A DNA stretch of 64,000 nt from Lytechinus variegatus (GCF_018143015.1 NC_054758.1:21916501-21980500); one strand, 5' to 3'. Positions 23,080 through 34,918 are shown, counted from the stretch's first letter. The notes: generated from the letters alone by a model not told the origin. Numbers and translations are program-made.

Positions 23080-26000
23080 ATGGACAGAAATGGAGGAGGA
23101 AAAGTTGGTTGTTAAAAAAATGAAATAATAGCTGACAAGTATCATACTTGCATCTGAATTTTCATGTTTTTTAAATGCTACAATGTAACATGATTCATGA
23201 CTTGAGTGGAAGATTGAATCTCACTGTAATGCAGTCAAAGCTTTTCATCAGATTAATGAGAAACATTGAAGCAAACCAACTTTTTCTCTGATATTTCTGT
23301 CCTGTTTCAGTGTCAGATGAATTAGACGTTGAATTTCCTCCACCATTTGGCTATGTACGTGATATTGAGAGTGCAGAGACTCTTCGCAGACGATTCGAGC
23401 AAAAGTTTGGTGTGCGATTTTCAACATACAGACAAAGCAAAGACTACGGAAAAGAAGGTAAGAAAGGATTCTAAAACATGTAGTTTACTATCACTTGAAT
23501 TGACATTCATGTACATGTATTCAGAGGTTTTGAGGTTGTGTTTTACAAAGCGTGAATTTAGGTATTGAATAAAATCCTTGAATTCTAAGTTGCATGAACA
23601 GATTATATTCACTTTGTGTAAATGAGAAGTTAGTCTACCTGCCCTTTCACACGGTAGAAAATCGTAGTTTGAATGATGTTTCCAGTGAAAAAGTACATGT
23701 AAGCTAATGACAAATTTTTAGCATGTAAGAAACCAAACTAGAATCACGAACGCTAATTACAATCACAAATTTAAATACTACTGCGGAGGTGTTCGCTCAA
23801 ATTACGTTACAAATTTTCCATGTGAAAGGTCTGATGATTCTAAAGGCGAATTGCAATTGTAGGGATTGATTTTGTACTTTTATTTCTTTCCAATCTTATT
23901 CATGAATCATCCCCTTTTTCTAATAGAACACCCCTCATTTATATTCACCCTTTTCATCCTAACTTTCTATTCTTTATGTACAGCTCTCTATACACTATCT
24001 GCTGTACACTCCTCACACAAGGTTCTTTTGTATTTATTCACTCCACCATCCTTCATACAGCTTTCTTCACTCCTCTCTCTCTCACTCTCCCTCTCCTTTC
24101 ACCTCTCCCTTTCTCTGATTGGTTGTAATGTTAAGTTGATGCACTCAAGCTTAGATAATAATTTGCATATAGTTTGAATATCTTTTGTTTGTATATTTGA
24201 ATATTCAGTTATACTTTGTTCCATTGATTTACATTTATATAGGAATATTGATTTGCCTTAAATAATTTGCATGGAATGTTTCCAAGAATGCGACAAGGTT
24301 TTAACTCTTTAAAAACTGGGAGTTGGCCAGGAAGTTCTCAACATGATAGCATGTCTGTTGGGCTGTCTCTGTAAAGAGTACTTGGAATGAGATTTTGTAA
24401 GAATCCCGTACTACACAATCATCATTACAATGGTGATGGTTCAAGATTCACGTGTGAAAAGGCCCTACATTTCATGAAGTCTAAACATGGGGTAAACCCA
24501 TTTGGTCTACTTTCAGTCTTGGTCTATATTTGCCATGTGCATTTTGTCTAGTATGCACACCACTTAGTCTAATTCTCATTGCACAGTTGGTCTAATTTCA
24601 CTTCGTCTATTTATTCAATTGAAAATTTGATGACAGTAAATGTATTTTATGTGTAGGTAAATACTGAATACAAGAAAGCACTTTAGGATTTATAGTCAGC
24701 CTGATTTTCCTTTTATACCTCAGGCACTGCCTTGTTTAAAGAAGTCCATTGTATAGCATGTTCCATGCATTTCTCCTTTACACTGTAGATATCATAGATA
24801 TCTATTAAAAGATACATAGATATATATCTTTAGATGATGGATACTATTTCATATTTGTTCTTCTAAAAATAATAAATAAGTATATAATACCTGCACATAC
24901 ATGTATTGCTTTTTCAGATATCAAAATTGATCATCACAAGGTATGCTGGGAAGATGGCTCCAGACTTCGTCAAGGTCACCTTGTATTTGATCACATACCA
25001 TACATTGTGATTGGTATAAAGACATTAGATTGTCAGTATGGGAGGGACAGGCATGTTGCTAGAAAGAAAAGATCTCTTGCACAGGTTAGTTTTTTTTTAT
25101 ATTCAAACCAGTGAGGGGGACATGAAGTTCTGAATGTGATTAACATTAATTGAATAAAATTTATCAAAATTTATATTGATAATGAATGGGCTGATGACAT
25201 GAGGCCCCACTTCCCTTTTTTATGTTATTACTTAAAATCATATTTCATATTTTGATACTATGTGTGTATAGTCAACAGCTGTGTGATGAAAAAAAATGGT
25301 GTCTCCCTTGTACCACTCAAAATAGGTTGCAGCAATGATTATCTTACAGGTACACCTGACATCAGGAGTCAATTCAGATTTATTGTTTTATTCCTTTATT
25401 ATAAATTTGAATTTATTATTTATTAGAATGTAAAAGAAAAAGTGGGGATAAAACATTAGTTGCTCATTTGCATGTTTATGAAGTCATGGGTAAAGAATAA
25501 TGCTAAGCTTTAAAATGTAATTTGTTATTCCTTGTCTGATATGAAATTTTCTGTGTTTTGTCTTTTTCTGACATCTCTTTCAATCATTTACATGTGCACG
25601 TAGATTGGATTAGAATTGTTGACCTGTATAAGTGCTGTAATGAGAGGTTCCACTGTATATTTGCTCAGACTGTGACAATTGGTCCTGCTGACAATGCACA
25701 CATTAAGCCAAATATAAACCTAAACTTCAAACCTTGCCTTATACCCGTCTCACACCATGCGATCCAGTGCGATGCGATTTTTCAAGAAATCACATTTTGC
25801 ATTAAATATAAAAGTTCCAAGAAGTAAAATGATCTCATTTAAAGTTCGGCATGTTGGTAGGAAAACTGAAATCATATTTTTACTTGGCGCAAGCCCTACG
25901 GTCTGAGTAAAAACCAAACCAGCTTCAAGTCGCAGCCGATGATGACGTCATTACAATTCGGAATATAATTTGTTTTTGTTCATTCAGGGACACTCTATTA

Positions 26001-29000
26001 ACTGGACTGAATTTCGATTTCACTAGCCCTACCACTTTTCAGAACTCCATATTATTTTATTAGTTGGAGTATCCATATAAAATTTTATCACAATAAATTT
26101 GAAATTCAGATCGCAACGAATTGCATAGTTACAACTCAATGGGGCAACGGACTGAATAGTAGCGTGAGCCTGACTCACTGCAGTCATTCTGTTTTATAAG
26201 AGCACACTTGTGTTCCCTCATTCTAAGTTGCATGCTTTTATGGGTGCATTGTGGTACAGTCGTTCGGACTATCTTCTTATCAGAAGATCATGGGTTCAAA
26301 CTCCGCCAGGGCTTCACATCCTTTGGATAGACATCAATCTACACTTTACCACTTTCCACATACCTGGTATGATGTGAAATACATGTACATGCCTAGCGCT
26401 TAAGAAAATTTTTATTATAATAATATATTCAATATAAATTCTACAAGTGGTGTATTGATTTTAAATGGGGTTTTTTTTCTTCAATTTTCTAGGAAGATGA
26501 TCAAAAAAGGAGAAAACGGTTATCTGGCAAGAAGGTGGACTGTCCAGCACAAATATCTTTTAGAGATATCTTGAAGTTCCCAGATTATAAAGTGAGTTCT
26601 GTTTGGGTCTTCACACAAGCCAGAAGAATATGTTTTGTCATCATCAAAGTTATTTTCTGCTTTTATAACCTAATCTTTTTTAATTTAAACCTTGAATTTG
26701 GTTTTAAAAATGCGCTGAAGGTGCATACATGTAATTGAGGTCAAATTGGTACCAAGAAATTTTGAGAAAAAAACATGGTTTCACTACAAAATGAAGGTCA
26801 TTTTCATTACATTTTTCAAATTTTTACACATTTTCCAGAATAGCTGGGGGTGCTACTTAAGGAGAACAATACACGCAGCACCCCAAGGAACGTTTCGGGG
26901 GCGCTTCAGTCTGTATATCCTTTATATCATAACCATTTTAGGGACACAAATTTGATATCATTCAAATTAATTCGAACACTGAATTGCATATATTGCTTCA
27001 TTTCTTTCTTTGTTGTGTTTAGATCGAGAGCAATACAGTATGGAGAAGAAAAGCTATGTCAGAAAAGCTCAGGAAATCCCTCTCTACAGGATCAGATGTT
27101 AAAATAGAGAGACGAATATATGTCAAATTTCCAGAAGCAAGTGATCACAAATGTGTGAGTGTAATAATAATAATAATGATTAACGTCATATTTTACCCAG
27201 GGAAGCCACCTCCGTTCTGAAAACAGTTCTACAAGCTGGCCTTGCTTAACATGGTATTACCCTGCTTTAGCACGGCTACCTTGATCTGGCGCTCAAGCAT
27301 TTGAGGAATTTCTTTCTACTGGATACTCGTTCACCTCACCTGGGTCGAGTGCAGCACAATGTGGATAAATTTCTTGCTGAAGAAAATCACGCCATAGCTA
27401 GGATTTGAAACCGTGACCCTCTTTTTGAAAGGAAAGAGTCAGAGCCACTAGACCATGATGCGTCCAGAGTGTACAAGAATTAATTTGTTTGAAACCAGCT
27501 ACACAAAGGAGCTAGGCCTATTGCATGTTCAGTTGCGGACTGGATGCAGCTTATTTCTGTTCATGAAAGTTTGAAGACTAGAAGAATACAGGGGAGCATT
27601 TCATGAAAGTTGTCAGCACTGACAAGTTGACTTTCTCTGACAGTTACCATAGTAACAGTCAGAGGCAAGTGCCTCACAGCCAATCAAAACCAAGGATTTC
27701 ACTGAAGTTGTCAACACCGACAATTTAGTCAGTGTGGACAACTTTCATGAACCCCCCCCCCCCCCCAGATTGACAAAAAGTTAAACTTTTGATCACAACA
27801 CACAAAGAAATCTTGAATAGTTCCCTTGAAATGTTTGGCTATTGCCTTCTTCAGCAATGTGACTCGATTTGACTTAAGTGATTTAGTGATTGATGATCGC
27901 ATCAGATTACCTTGGCTCCTTGTCCAAACCTTGTTGATATCCATGCGATGTTCAGATTGTCTATGATCCTATCATTGATCACTATATCATTAAGGTCAAA
28001 TTACATGACATTGCTGAGGAAGGCTGCAGTCAATAGCCAACAGTTTTGAGGTAACTACTTCAAAATTTCTTTTTCTGTTGTGGTCAAAACTTAAGCTTTT
28101 TATTTTCAATTTAGACAGATAGACTTTCATGATCGTAAGAATACAAATTATTTGAGTTAACTTGTATTAGGAGGACTCCGGCTGCACTTAATGAACCATG
28201 AGTTATGAACGGGATAATTGAATAATGTAGATTTTTTAATGAATTCATGAATGTAATTATTGCGGGGTATGCGCTATTCTGATTTGAATTTATGAAAGGG
28301 TTATAAAATTCTAAAAAAGAATTTAAGAAGAAGATAGATATTCAGTTCTTATTTAATTTTCATACATCATCAATCTACAGCCTCTGAGCCAGAAGATTTC
28401 CAATTTATTTTTAAAGAGCCTGCAAACTACCTGATTGGTGATTTGTTATATGCAAGGGATTCTTTTTGACTGGTTTCCTTTTGTTCCTGCTAGATTTGGA
28501 GCATGTTTATTTGGATTCTCAATTCATAGTTTTACAACTAGTACTAGTAGGAATAATTATCAGATCTGCTTTATAAACCCCCTCCGCCACACTATGTTCT
28601 CTTTAGGTGTATGTGGTAGTTGGAGTGAAAGGGCTATTTCTTGTAAAAGGACTTATTTGTGTATATGTACAGGCAGTTACAAAATACTATGTACCTGAGA
28701 GACATATCCTTAAGCCCTAGGTTAGAAATTAGCCTAACAGGGTCCTGTTACACAAAGGTTAACGATTTTTCGTACACTTGATTTTTACAATTGATTGTAC
28801 ATTGTAGTCTATGCAATCAATCGTAGAAAAATGTGTTACAGGCCCCAGATCTTATTTGTGAACTCTTCCTCCCCCCCACACACACGCACAAGCTGTTCTT
28901 AAACTGTGTGTTTGGGAGGTGGTAGCAGGTTATTTCTTATACAAGGAGTCAAGGACGTAATTAACTTATCCAATTCTTTTTGTACATGTTCTTGCAGGCT

Positions 29001-31129
29001 GTTGCAGAAGACTATGTGCCTGATAGATCTGTCCTTGGACACCAGGTCTTACAAAGCAGTTCTTGTGTGAGTGGAGGAGGTTCTGATGGATCAGGGATTC
29101 AAAGTGAAGTACAGACACAGGTTCTGACTATGGAGCTTGCTGTGGAAGATGTAATGCATCAGATGAGCTCTGAGACTACAGGAGTACACTATAGGTATGG
29201 ACACCTTATATTAAAAGCCAGGGGCTTGATTCTTTAAATCTTTACATAGGGATGACATTGAGTCGAATGCACCAGGTGCATTAGTGAAATGAGCCCATGG
29301 CCTTGAATTATTATATTTCTTCTTTTTTTGCTTTAATTTTATGTTTTTTTTAAAAGAATCTAACGTAAGGGCGAACTTCCTCTTGAATTTCATATGGTGC
29401 TTTTCAAGTTACCAAACTTTTTTCATTACATTTCAGGGAACCAGACAGAACATCTATTCATATTCAGCAGTCCCCTCCGTCTACCGAGGCCAGCAATACC
29501 TCGACCACAGCTGCTGAGTGCAGCCAAGAGGTGATAGTTTCTGACCCATCAAATACAGCTGTTGATGGTACAAATGCAGCTAGTCACCAGAGGAAAAAGA
29601 TGGAAACCTTGCAGCAACTGACTCATTCTACTGATCCTATGATCCAAGTCGACCAGTGCAGAAGACAGCTGGACGATTCCCTTCTTTTGATGCATCCTAG
29701 TGTGATAAATCAACAAGAGAGTCAGGTAGATTCACTTCAGTTGGCCGAGGATATCAATACTACAAACTTAGCCATTCAATCTAGGAGTAAGGAAATAGAA
29801 CCATTTCATTTATCTGAGGATGGTGCAGATCAAGGAAGCGATTGTAGAAGACAGATGGTACATGTAGATGTACTTAGATTGAGTGACAGTAGCAATGATG
29901 CAAACCAATGTGGTCGTCAGCTAGATGCTGTTCAATCGTCTAGGCAAAGTGATGGCTCAAACCAAGCTAGTCAGATGGGTTCATGTCAATCGACCAAGGA
30001 TAGCGATGGTTCAAACCGAGCAAGCCAATGCAGAAGACTTCTTGAGGAACTAACTGAAGAGACTTATACCATACAAGATATATCTATCCTAGATGCTCTA
30101 CAGGAACAACTCAGAAACACCCTTAGGGACCTACAGAAAGCAAAACAAGAACGGGTTTTGATTCCATCAGGACAGACAAGTACAGATATACTTGATTCAC
30201 ATACACAATTAGGAAAATCCTCCAATAGATATAATAGCAACAAGCCTAGTGGTAAAATTCATCCGAACACTACTGGGAAGAGTTGTACGTGCAAGAATAG
30301 AAGTTGCAGAATTTGTTCTGCAGACGAGAGGGTTGAGTTTGGTGAGGTCATGCGTGAAGAACTGTGTTCAAACCAGTCGGTGAGTAGCAGGATCATTAGG
30401 GAAGCACAGGCACTGATCCTAGAAATGTTCCCTCTTATGCATGGGTTTGAGGAAACCACTCTAGGTAACCATCTTCTCTTCTCGGCAGCCCAAGGAGAGT
30501 TCGGCCAGCTGATGAACGACGGGAAGGACCACTGGATTTTTGTCACGTCCATTTCTTGCGCTCCAGGAACGGTCAAGTACTATGACAGTATGGGTGCTCG
30601 GACGATTCCAGACATCATACGCAAGCAGATAGCATGTATCGTGTGTTCTCAGGACACCCAGATCTCTGTGGAAATCCAACCGGTTCAGTTGTCCAAGGAC
30701 TTCACCGATTGTGGTCTTTTCGCGATAGCTTTTGCTGTGAGTGTCCTGTATTCTGAAGATCCGGCATTGGTTTGTTATGACATCACCTCCATGAGAGACC
30801 ATCTCTACCATTGCTTCCAGAAACGTAGTCTCATACCATTCCCAAAGATTGATAAGTCCATGGAGCGAACCGTAAAGAGGACAATAAGTGTAGACGTGTT
30901 TTGCCTCTGCAGGATGCCCTGGTATGCTATCGCAAAGGAATCAAAGATGAAGATGGCCCACTGCAGCATGTGTGGCGAGTGGTGGCACTCGAACTGCTGT
31001 GGCATTCCTGATCCGGGTCAAAGAAGCAGCTGGAAGTGTCCTAGATGTGAAGATGTCCAGTCGGCAGTATCTGCTCTCAATTCTCTTCAGTCAGTAGTCT
31101 ATCCAAATGAAAGCCCAGGACACAGCTGA
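23080..31129 (+). CDS. CARF/ALS2CR8-like DNA-binding protein with Ulp1-like peptidase domain and PHD finger
   Basis: Exons 23080-23107 (tentative start), 23311-23457, 24918-25084, 26493-26591, 27023-27154, 28998-29194 and 29437-31129 are all GT-AG and phase-compatible. They give 821 codons including the stop. The start MDRNGGGKV is inferred from phase and its donor (gttgtt) is weak. Residues about 10-190 contain FGYVRDIESAETLRRRFEQK, a WEDG..L.....VFDHIPYIVIG strand, LDCQYGRDRH, KKVDCPAQISFRDILKFPDYK and ERRIYVKFP. That series resembles the CARF (ALS2CR8) family, thought to bind DNA. A polar Q/S-rich linker with repeated QCRRQ motifs follows. Then comes a C48-type fold with His622, Asp640 and Cys682 (DHWIFV, YYDSM, DCGLFAIAFA), and a C4HC3 PHD finger at the end. 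It is probably nuclear. Target, partner and peptidase activity are unknown. Confidence 0.75.
24480..24640. repeat. Small array of ttggtcta-type words
   Basis: ccatttggtctac, cttggtctat, ttttgtctag, cttagtctaat, gttggtctaattt and cttcgtctat follow one another. This is the same family as the larger array at 34335-34760. It lies in an intron of the CARF-like gene. Confidence 0.6.
25790..25975. repeat. Dispersed repeat shared with 40165-40370
   Basis: Both copies hold ttttgcatt.aa, aaagttc.g.catgtt.gga, gcaagccct.cggt and caagtcgcagcc.atgatgacgtcatt in the same order. It is intronic and non-coding. Confidence 0.6.
26240..26440 (+). mobile_element. tRNA-derived SINE, decayed
   Basis: tRNA-like head with gtggtacagtcg and B-box-like gggttcaaactcc, then catcctttgga and ctttaccact body words and a tail of ttattataataat. 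It ends about 50 bp before the exon at 26493. Confidence 0.6.
27160..27478 (-). mobile_element. tRNA-derived SINE, minus strand
   Basis: Reading on the minus strand: a tRNA-like head (about 27478-27395), the body words cactcgacccaggtgaggtgaa, and a tail that on the plus strand is the taataataataatga at 27160-27180. The tail begins about 5 nt after the donor of the exon 27023-27154. It is the same family as 50173-50455. Confidence 0.7.
27595..27752. mobile_element. About 160-bp MITE, tcatgaaagttgtcagcac family
   Basis: Inverted ends (tttcatgaaagttgtcagca and its inverse gtggacaactttcatgaa) and an internal cagttaccatagtaacag palindrome. The copy at 54393-54562 matches closely throughout. Confidence 0.75.
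28739..28851. mobile_element. About 110-bp MITE, tgttacacaaaggttaacg family
   Basis: It starts gggtcctgttacacaaagg and ends tgtgttacaggcccc. The inside pairs imperfectly around acaattgattgt. Relatives lie at 33113, 44448, 48826, 48946 and 56379. Confidence 0.65.
29437..31129 (+). CDS. Large terminal exon: linker, C48 peptidase domain, PHD finger
   Basis: A single 1,693-nt exon holds the whole C-terminal two thirds of the CARF-like protein. It follows a phase-2 junction (AG|G) and ends at TGA 31127-31129. In order it has a Ser/Gln/Asp-rich linker with near-repeats such as SDGSNQASQ and SDGSNRASQ, a helical stretch (DALQEQLRNTLRDLQKAK), a Cys-rich knot (CTCKNRSCRIC), the Ulp1-like domain (His codon 30530, Asp 30584, Cys 30710) and the PHD finger (about 30898-31053: CLC, CSMC, HSNC, CPRC). 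One long exon with this domain set, against small exons upstream, suggests capture of an intronless, perhaps transposon-derived, segment. Confidence 0.85.
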
Positions 31130-31139
31130 CAAGTGCACT

Positions 31140-31730
31140 GCCCCCCCCCCCCCTCCATCACCTATGGAAAGTAGAAGTTAACTTTATTTCCTCTATTAGC
31201 AGATATGATGGAAATTAAGTTGTGGGGCTAAGATCTTTGCTATTCTATGTTCTATCAAACTTACTGAATATGCTTCCAACTGCTGTGGGTAGCTGCAAGA
31301 GGCTTTTGCCTGAATTCACAAAGAAGGTTTTGAATCTGTTGGCTAGACCATAGTGTTTGTCAATACATGTACATGTATGATGAAATCATTATGCATAATT
31401 CAGTGCATACCCATTTAAAGAGAGTCCATTGATTTTCATTCTCTAAGAGATTGTGAATTCAGATATGCAGCTCCTAAACTGTGGAACCAATGTCCAATAG
31501 CATTAAGAAAGTAAAGTATTCGATGTGTGCATATCGAACTGGGTAGATTCAAAGGTCACATTGGTCATTACTGAAATAAGTAAAGTAACGTCTTGCAATG
31601 GTGGAGGCATTAATTATCAAAGCAATATTTGTCTCCCCTGCTTAGCAGACCGTGACTATAGGCTCTGCTTTTCAGATGGCGGCAGCGACGGCTTCAACAT
31701 GGAAATCTTAACCAATGTTAAGTTTTTAAA
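31140..31730. other. 3' flank of the CARF-like gene; no further gene seen
   Basis: A C-run just after the stop codon, then AT-rich sequence. It probably includes the 3' UTR. No polyadenylation signal could be singled out with confidence. Confidence 0.3.
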
Positions 31731-31734
31731 ATGT

Positions 31735-32130
31735 CATCATAACTTAAAAGAGTAATGGGCCTACTTAATGAAACTAAGACATAATGGTTATTACGTATTA
31801 CTGAACATCCTTGAGTTTCAGGTCAAAGGTCATATAGGGTCAATTAACTTTCGCCCTGTTGGGGGTATTTGTTGATTTCCATCATAACTTTTAAAGTTTA
31901 TTGATCTGGTTCATGAAACTTGGACATCAGAGTAATCAAGTATCACTGAACATCCTGCATGAGTTTCAAGTCACATGACCAAGGTAAATGAATTTTGGCT
32001 GTGATTGGGAGTATTTGTTGAATTGCCATCATAACTTTGGGAGTTTATGGATCAAATAATCAAGTATTACTGATCGTCTTGCAGAAGTCTTCAGTCACAC
32101 AATCAAGGTCAAATATTTAGGGTCAATGAA
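31735..32130. repeat. Three degenerate units of about 125 bp
   Basis: Each unit runs ccatcataacttt, atgaaactt.gaca, aatcaagtatcactgaacatc, gagtttcagtcac and aggtcaa...gggtcaatgaact. The copies diverge moderately. This unit style is common as tandem repeats in marine invertebrate genomes. Confidence 0.65.
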
Positions 32131-33112
32131 CTAGTATTAAATCATATCGTGAATGGTGTTTTTTTGTGAATGATTATTCGAGATAGCCGTTTTCAAAGTC
32201 AGCACTGCCGGCATATTGAATTGTGTAATGCGGGCGAGACTGCCCGAGGTGCTCCACTTGTTTATCCATGTTATACATGTACCTCCCGTACGTAAAACTT
32301 CTTCCGAGTCAAACAGATTTATATGGTTCCAAAGTTTTGACTGTAATAGATTGGATGAATTTGTGCAGAATTTTCCAAATAAACACAGGTATTCCAATAA
32401 ATAGTGCCAATCAGTCCAACTCTTCTTTAATTTCTGTATTCATTAGCGTCAGTCTGTGTAATTTGTGTCTGATGATAGCGTATGATTCATTTTGAGAAAT
32501 TAATGCAAGTGGAACACCCATTCCATGACAATTGTCTGATGTTTGGAAATAAGTTATCTTCTTTATTAGCAGATAAAGGTCAACAGGATGTAGTTGAACA
32601 TAGTTTTGCATGTTTGCCCCAAAAATATTCAAACCCTTAAAAAATTATGTCTTGCAGTCATGCATAGAGCCTACATTGATTTAATTCATACATTCAATGT
32701 GGTATCATGGAAATCTTTTTATGAGTGTTAGCAATGTTTTACTCATGAGAGTGTATGTCACTTATGATGATGATCTTTGGTAGTTTGAAACCCAATGATG
32801 AATTCACTTGTTTAATGAATACCCTCCCCCATTAAGTGCACGTTGAGTTAAAGGGAAGAGTAAAGAGAGAGAGAGAGGGTCATGATTTATGACCAAATGC
32901 CAAAACAGACCACAAAATTGTACTTACATCTCTTTTATGTTTTTTTTTCTTGGTCAAAGTTGTGAGACTTGCCTAGATATGTTACAAGATAGAGTGAAAG
33001 AGAGGTGGTTTTCACTGGATGCTTGATACAAAGCTACTGAAAGCCTTTCATCTGATTGGTTGAAAGCAAAATACACAATCGACTCTTGTTTCATGAAATG
33101 CCGACTTGGCCG
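32131..33112. other. No recognised feature
   Basis: Intergenic, AT-rich. Short reading frames on both strands lack coding character. WDR77 exon 1 could lie in this interval or the next but could not be picked out. Confidence 0.35.
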
Positions 33113-33240
33113 TGTAACATGAAGCTTAGCAATTGATCTTTGGGCCTGATTTTTACAAACGATCCTACTCAACAATCAATGCAATTGATTGTAGACATCA
33201 GCCCAGCAATCAATCACTAAGTGTGATGTTACAGGGCTTA
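33113..33240. mobile_element. Decayed MITE, related to 28739-28851
   Basis: The bounds gtgtaacatgaagcttagca and gtgtgatgttacagggctt, and the internal caatcaatgcaattgattg pairing, match the family with many changes. Confidence 0.5.
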
Positions 33241-33627
33241 CATGTATGGTGTGAAAGTGAGACTTCCCTTGGTATGTGTTTAGTGTTGGTTCCTGTCACA
33301 CAAAGAGATGTGATTGATTGCAAAATTTGGAACAATTATTCAAATTTAGTAACATCCCATACATGTGAGTGCATTTCTCATTGATACTGATTGGCCTTTG
33401 TCAATTGATTTTAAGTTGTCAATTTATTTTAAGAAAGGTTAGGGTTAGGAAATTTGAAATTTAAAAAGAAAAACCAAACAAAACAGAAAGAGAATACAAT
33501 TTATTACAAATCTTGAGTTAAAACCAAAGGAGTCTGATTTGTGATAGTTAGATTATTTTGTCTGGAAAGTGTTGAAGTTATCATACTATCACAGGGCCAA
33601 AACCGACTCCTGATTGACCATTGACAG

Positions 33628-33710
33628 ACCTTTGGTCAATATGGAGACTGATGGATCTGTGAGATCATGGCTACATCTGGACTTACTGGAAGACTTGACT
33701 GAATCTTGTT
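33628..33710 (+). pseudogene. Decayed partial copy of WDR77 exon 2
   Basis: 33646-33708 aligns with the start of WDR77 exon 2 (34918-34980). The blocks gatgg.tctgtga, tggct.c.tctgga and actggaagactt are shared at roughly 80% identity, with 2-bp indels that break the frame. The sequence 5' of the match does not resemble the intron that precedes exon 2. It could instead be read as a run-in ending DRPLVNMETDGSV. That pattern fits a cDNA-derived fragment better than a genomic duplication, but the piece is short. Confidence 0.55.
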
Positions 33711-34334
33711 ATCTCTTGTTCATTATTTAGCATCACTTGTCCACCCCTCATCTGGGATTGTATTCTGAAAACGTTCTTATCTCAAATTTGTTCTTAGCAA
33801 CATCATGATCTCAAATACATTGTAGATATTCTAAAAACGTTCTTATCTTTCCCTTTTTTTTTCTCTCTCTGTACTACATGTACATGTTTTCCATGCATGT
33901 TAATTTATAACTTGCCCATAATACCTACGCGCCCTAGAAAGACGAGAACATAACATGCGTTATTGTGAACTATGTAATTACACCAGTATACACGTAGTGT
34001 GCGTAATATTCTCTTGATATAAGGAATGGTTCTATTGGTTAAACTGCCAATATATAAGTGTATCTAAACAAAATGGGCATGTTGAAGATGAGAAGGGGGC
34101 AGTCCTTACAGAGACAAGAATGCTTTAAGATTGTCAGAATACCGATTTGCAATGATTTTAGCGTCTTCCCTATCTTGGTGAGATATTAAGATAAGAAAAG
34201 AAATACAAATTAACGTTTTCAGAATACCTGTACCACCCCTTGGGAGTTGGTATGGTGGTGACTCCTGATTTTTACCTGATTGCTACGATAGCAAGCAGGC
34301 CGAGGACCTAACGCTTTTTACATAAGATCCTCTT

Positions 34335-34760
34335 TAAGGGTAAATTGCCAATTCGTCTTCTGCCAATCCGTCCACTCACCACATGGTCTACTTTTATTTA
34401 GTCTAATGCCATTCCGTCCATCAACATTTCATCTAACAACCATTTGGTCCATTAACCATTTGGTCCAACAATCACTTTGTCTAATCACTATTTCATCAAT
34501 GACTATTTCGTCTCAAAACCAGTTGGTCTAATATCCATTTTATTTTCATTCATTTTGCCCAATTAACACTCAGTCCAATTAGACCAAATGGTATATGGAA
34601 TAAATGGCTTTTGGACCAACTGGTTATTAGACAAAATGGTGAGTGGACGAATTGGCAATTAGACCATGTGGATAGTGGACGAACTGATGGTAAACCAAAT
34701 GATAGTAGACAAGTTTGAAATTAGAGGAACTGGCATTAGACAAATTGGAAATAAACCGTC
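34335..34760. repeat. Foldback array of degenerate 12-14-nt 'ccatttggtcta' words
   Basis: The first half (34335-34580) repeats forms of ccatttggtcta. The second half (34585-34760) repeats the inverse, such as ttagaccaaatgg and tagacaaattgg. More than 25 words are recognisable. The two halves could pair imperfectly. It sits just upstream of WDR77 exon 2. Confidence 0.75.
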
Positions 34761-34795
34761 TGGTAGTGAAGATGAATGCCTTACTATTAGGGCAC

Positions 34796-34858
34796 TGAGT
34801 GAGAATCAAACCCGGGTCACCGTACTGTGAAAGCTGTACCAACCAAACTATCACGCCT
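34796..34858 (-). mobile_element. tRNA-like head of a SINE, minus strand
   Basis: On the minus strand: ggaggcgtgatagtttggtt..., then ggtttgattctcac as the B box. No matching acceptor stem closes, so it is a SINE relic rather than a tRNA gene. Confidence 0.5.
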
Positions 34859-34918
34859 CCTCCAATGCTGCCTTGAAATTTTCATTAATGAAGGGAATTA
34901 ACTTTCTCTTTTTCTCAG

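Noticed and set aside
23866-24177. 103-codon plus-strand frame rich in Leu, Ser and Phe
   Set aside because: Pyrimidine-rich intron sequence with a ctctctct run. Composition explains it.
34873-34918. In-frame ATGs just upstream of WDR77 exon 2 as an alternative start
   Set aside because: The sequence is a typical pyrimidine-rich acceptor tract ending in tttctcag. WDR77 alignment starts exactly after it.
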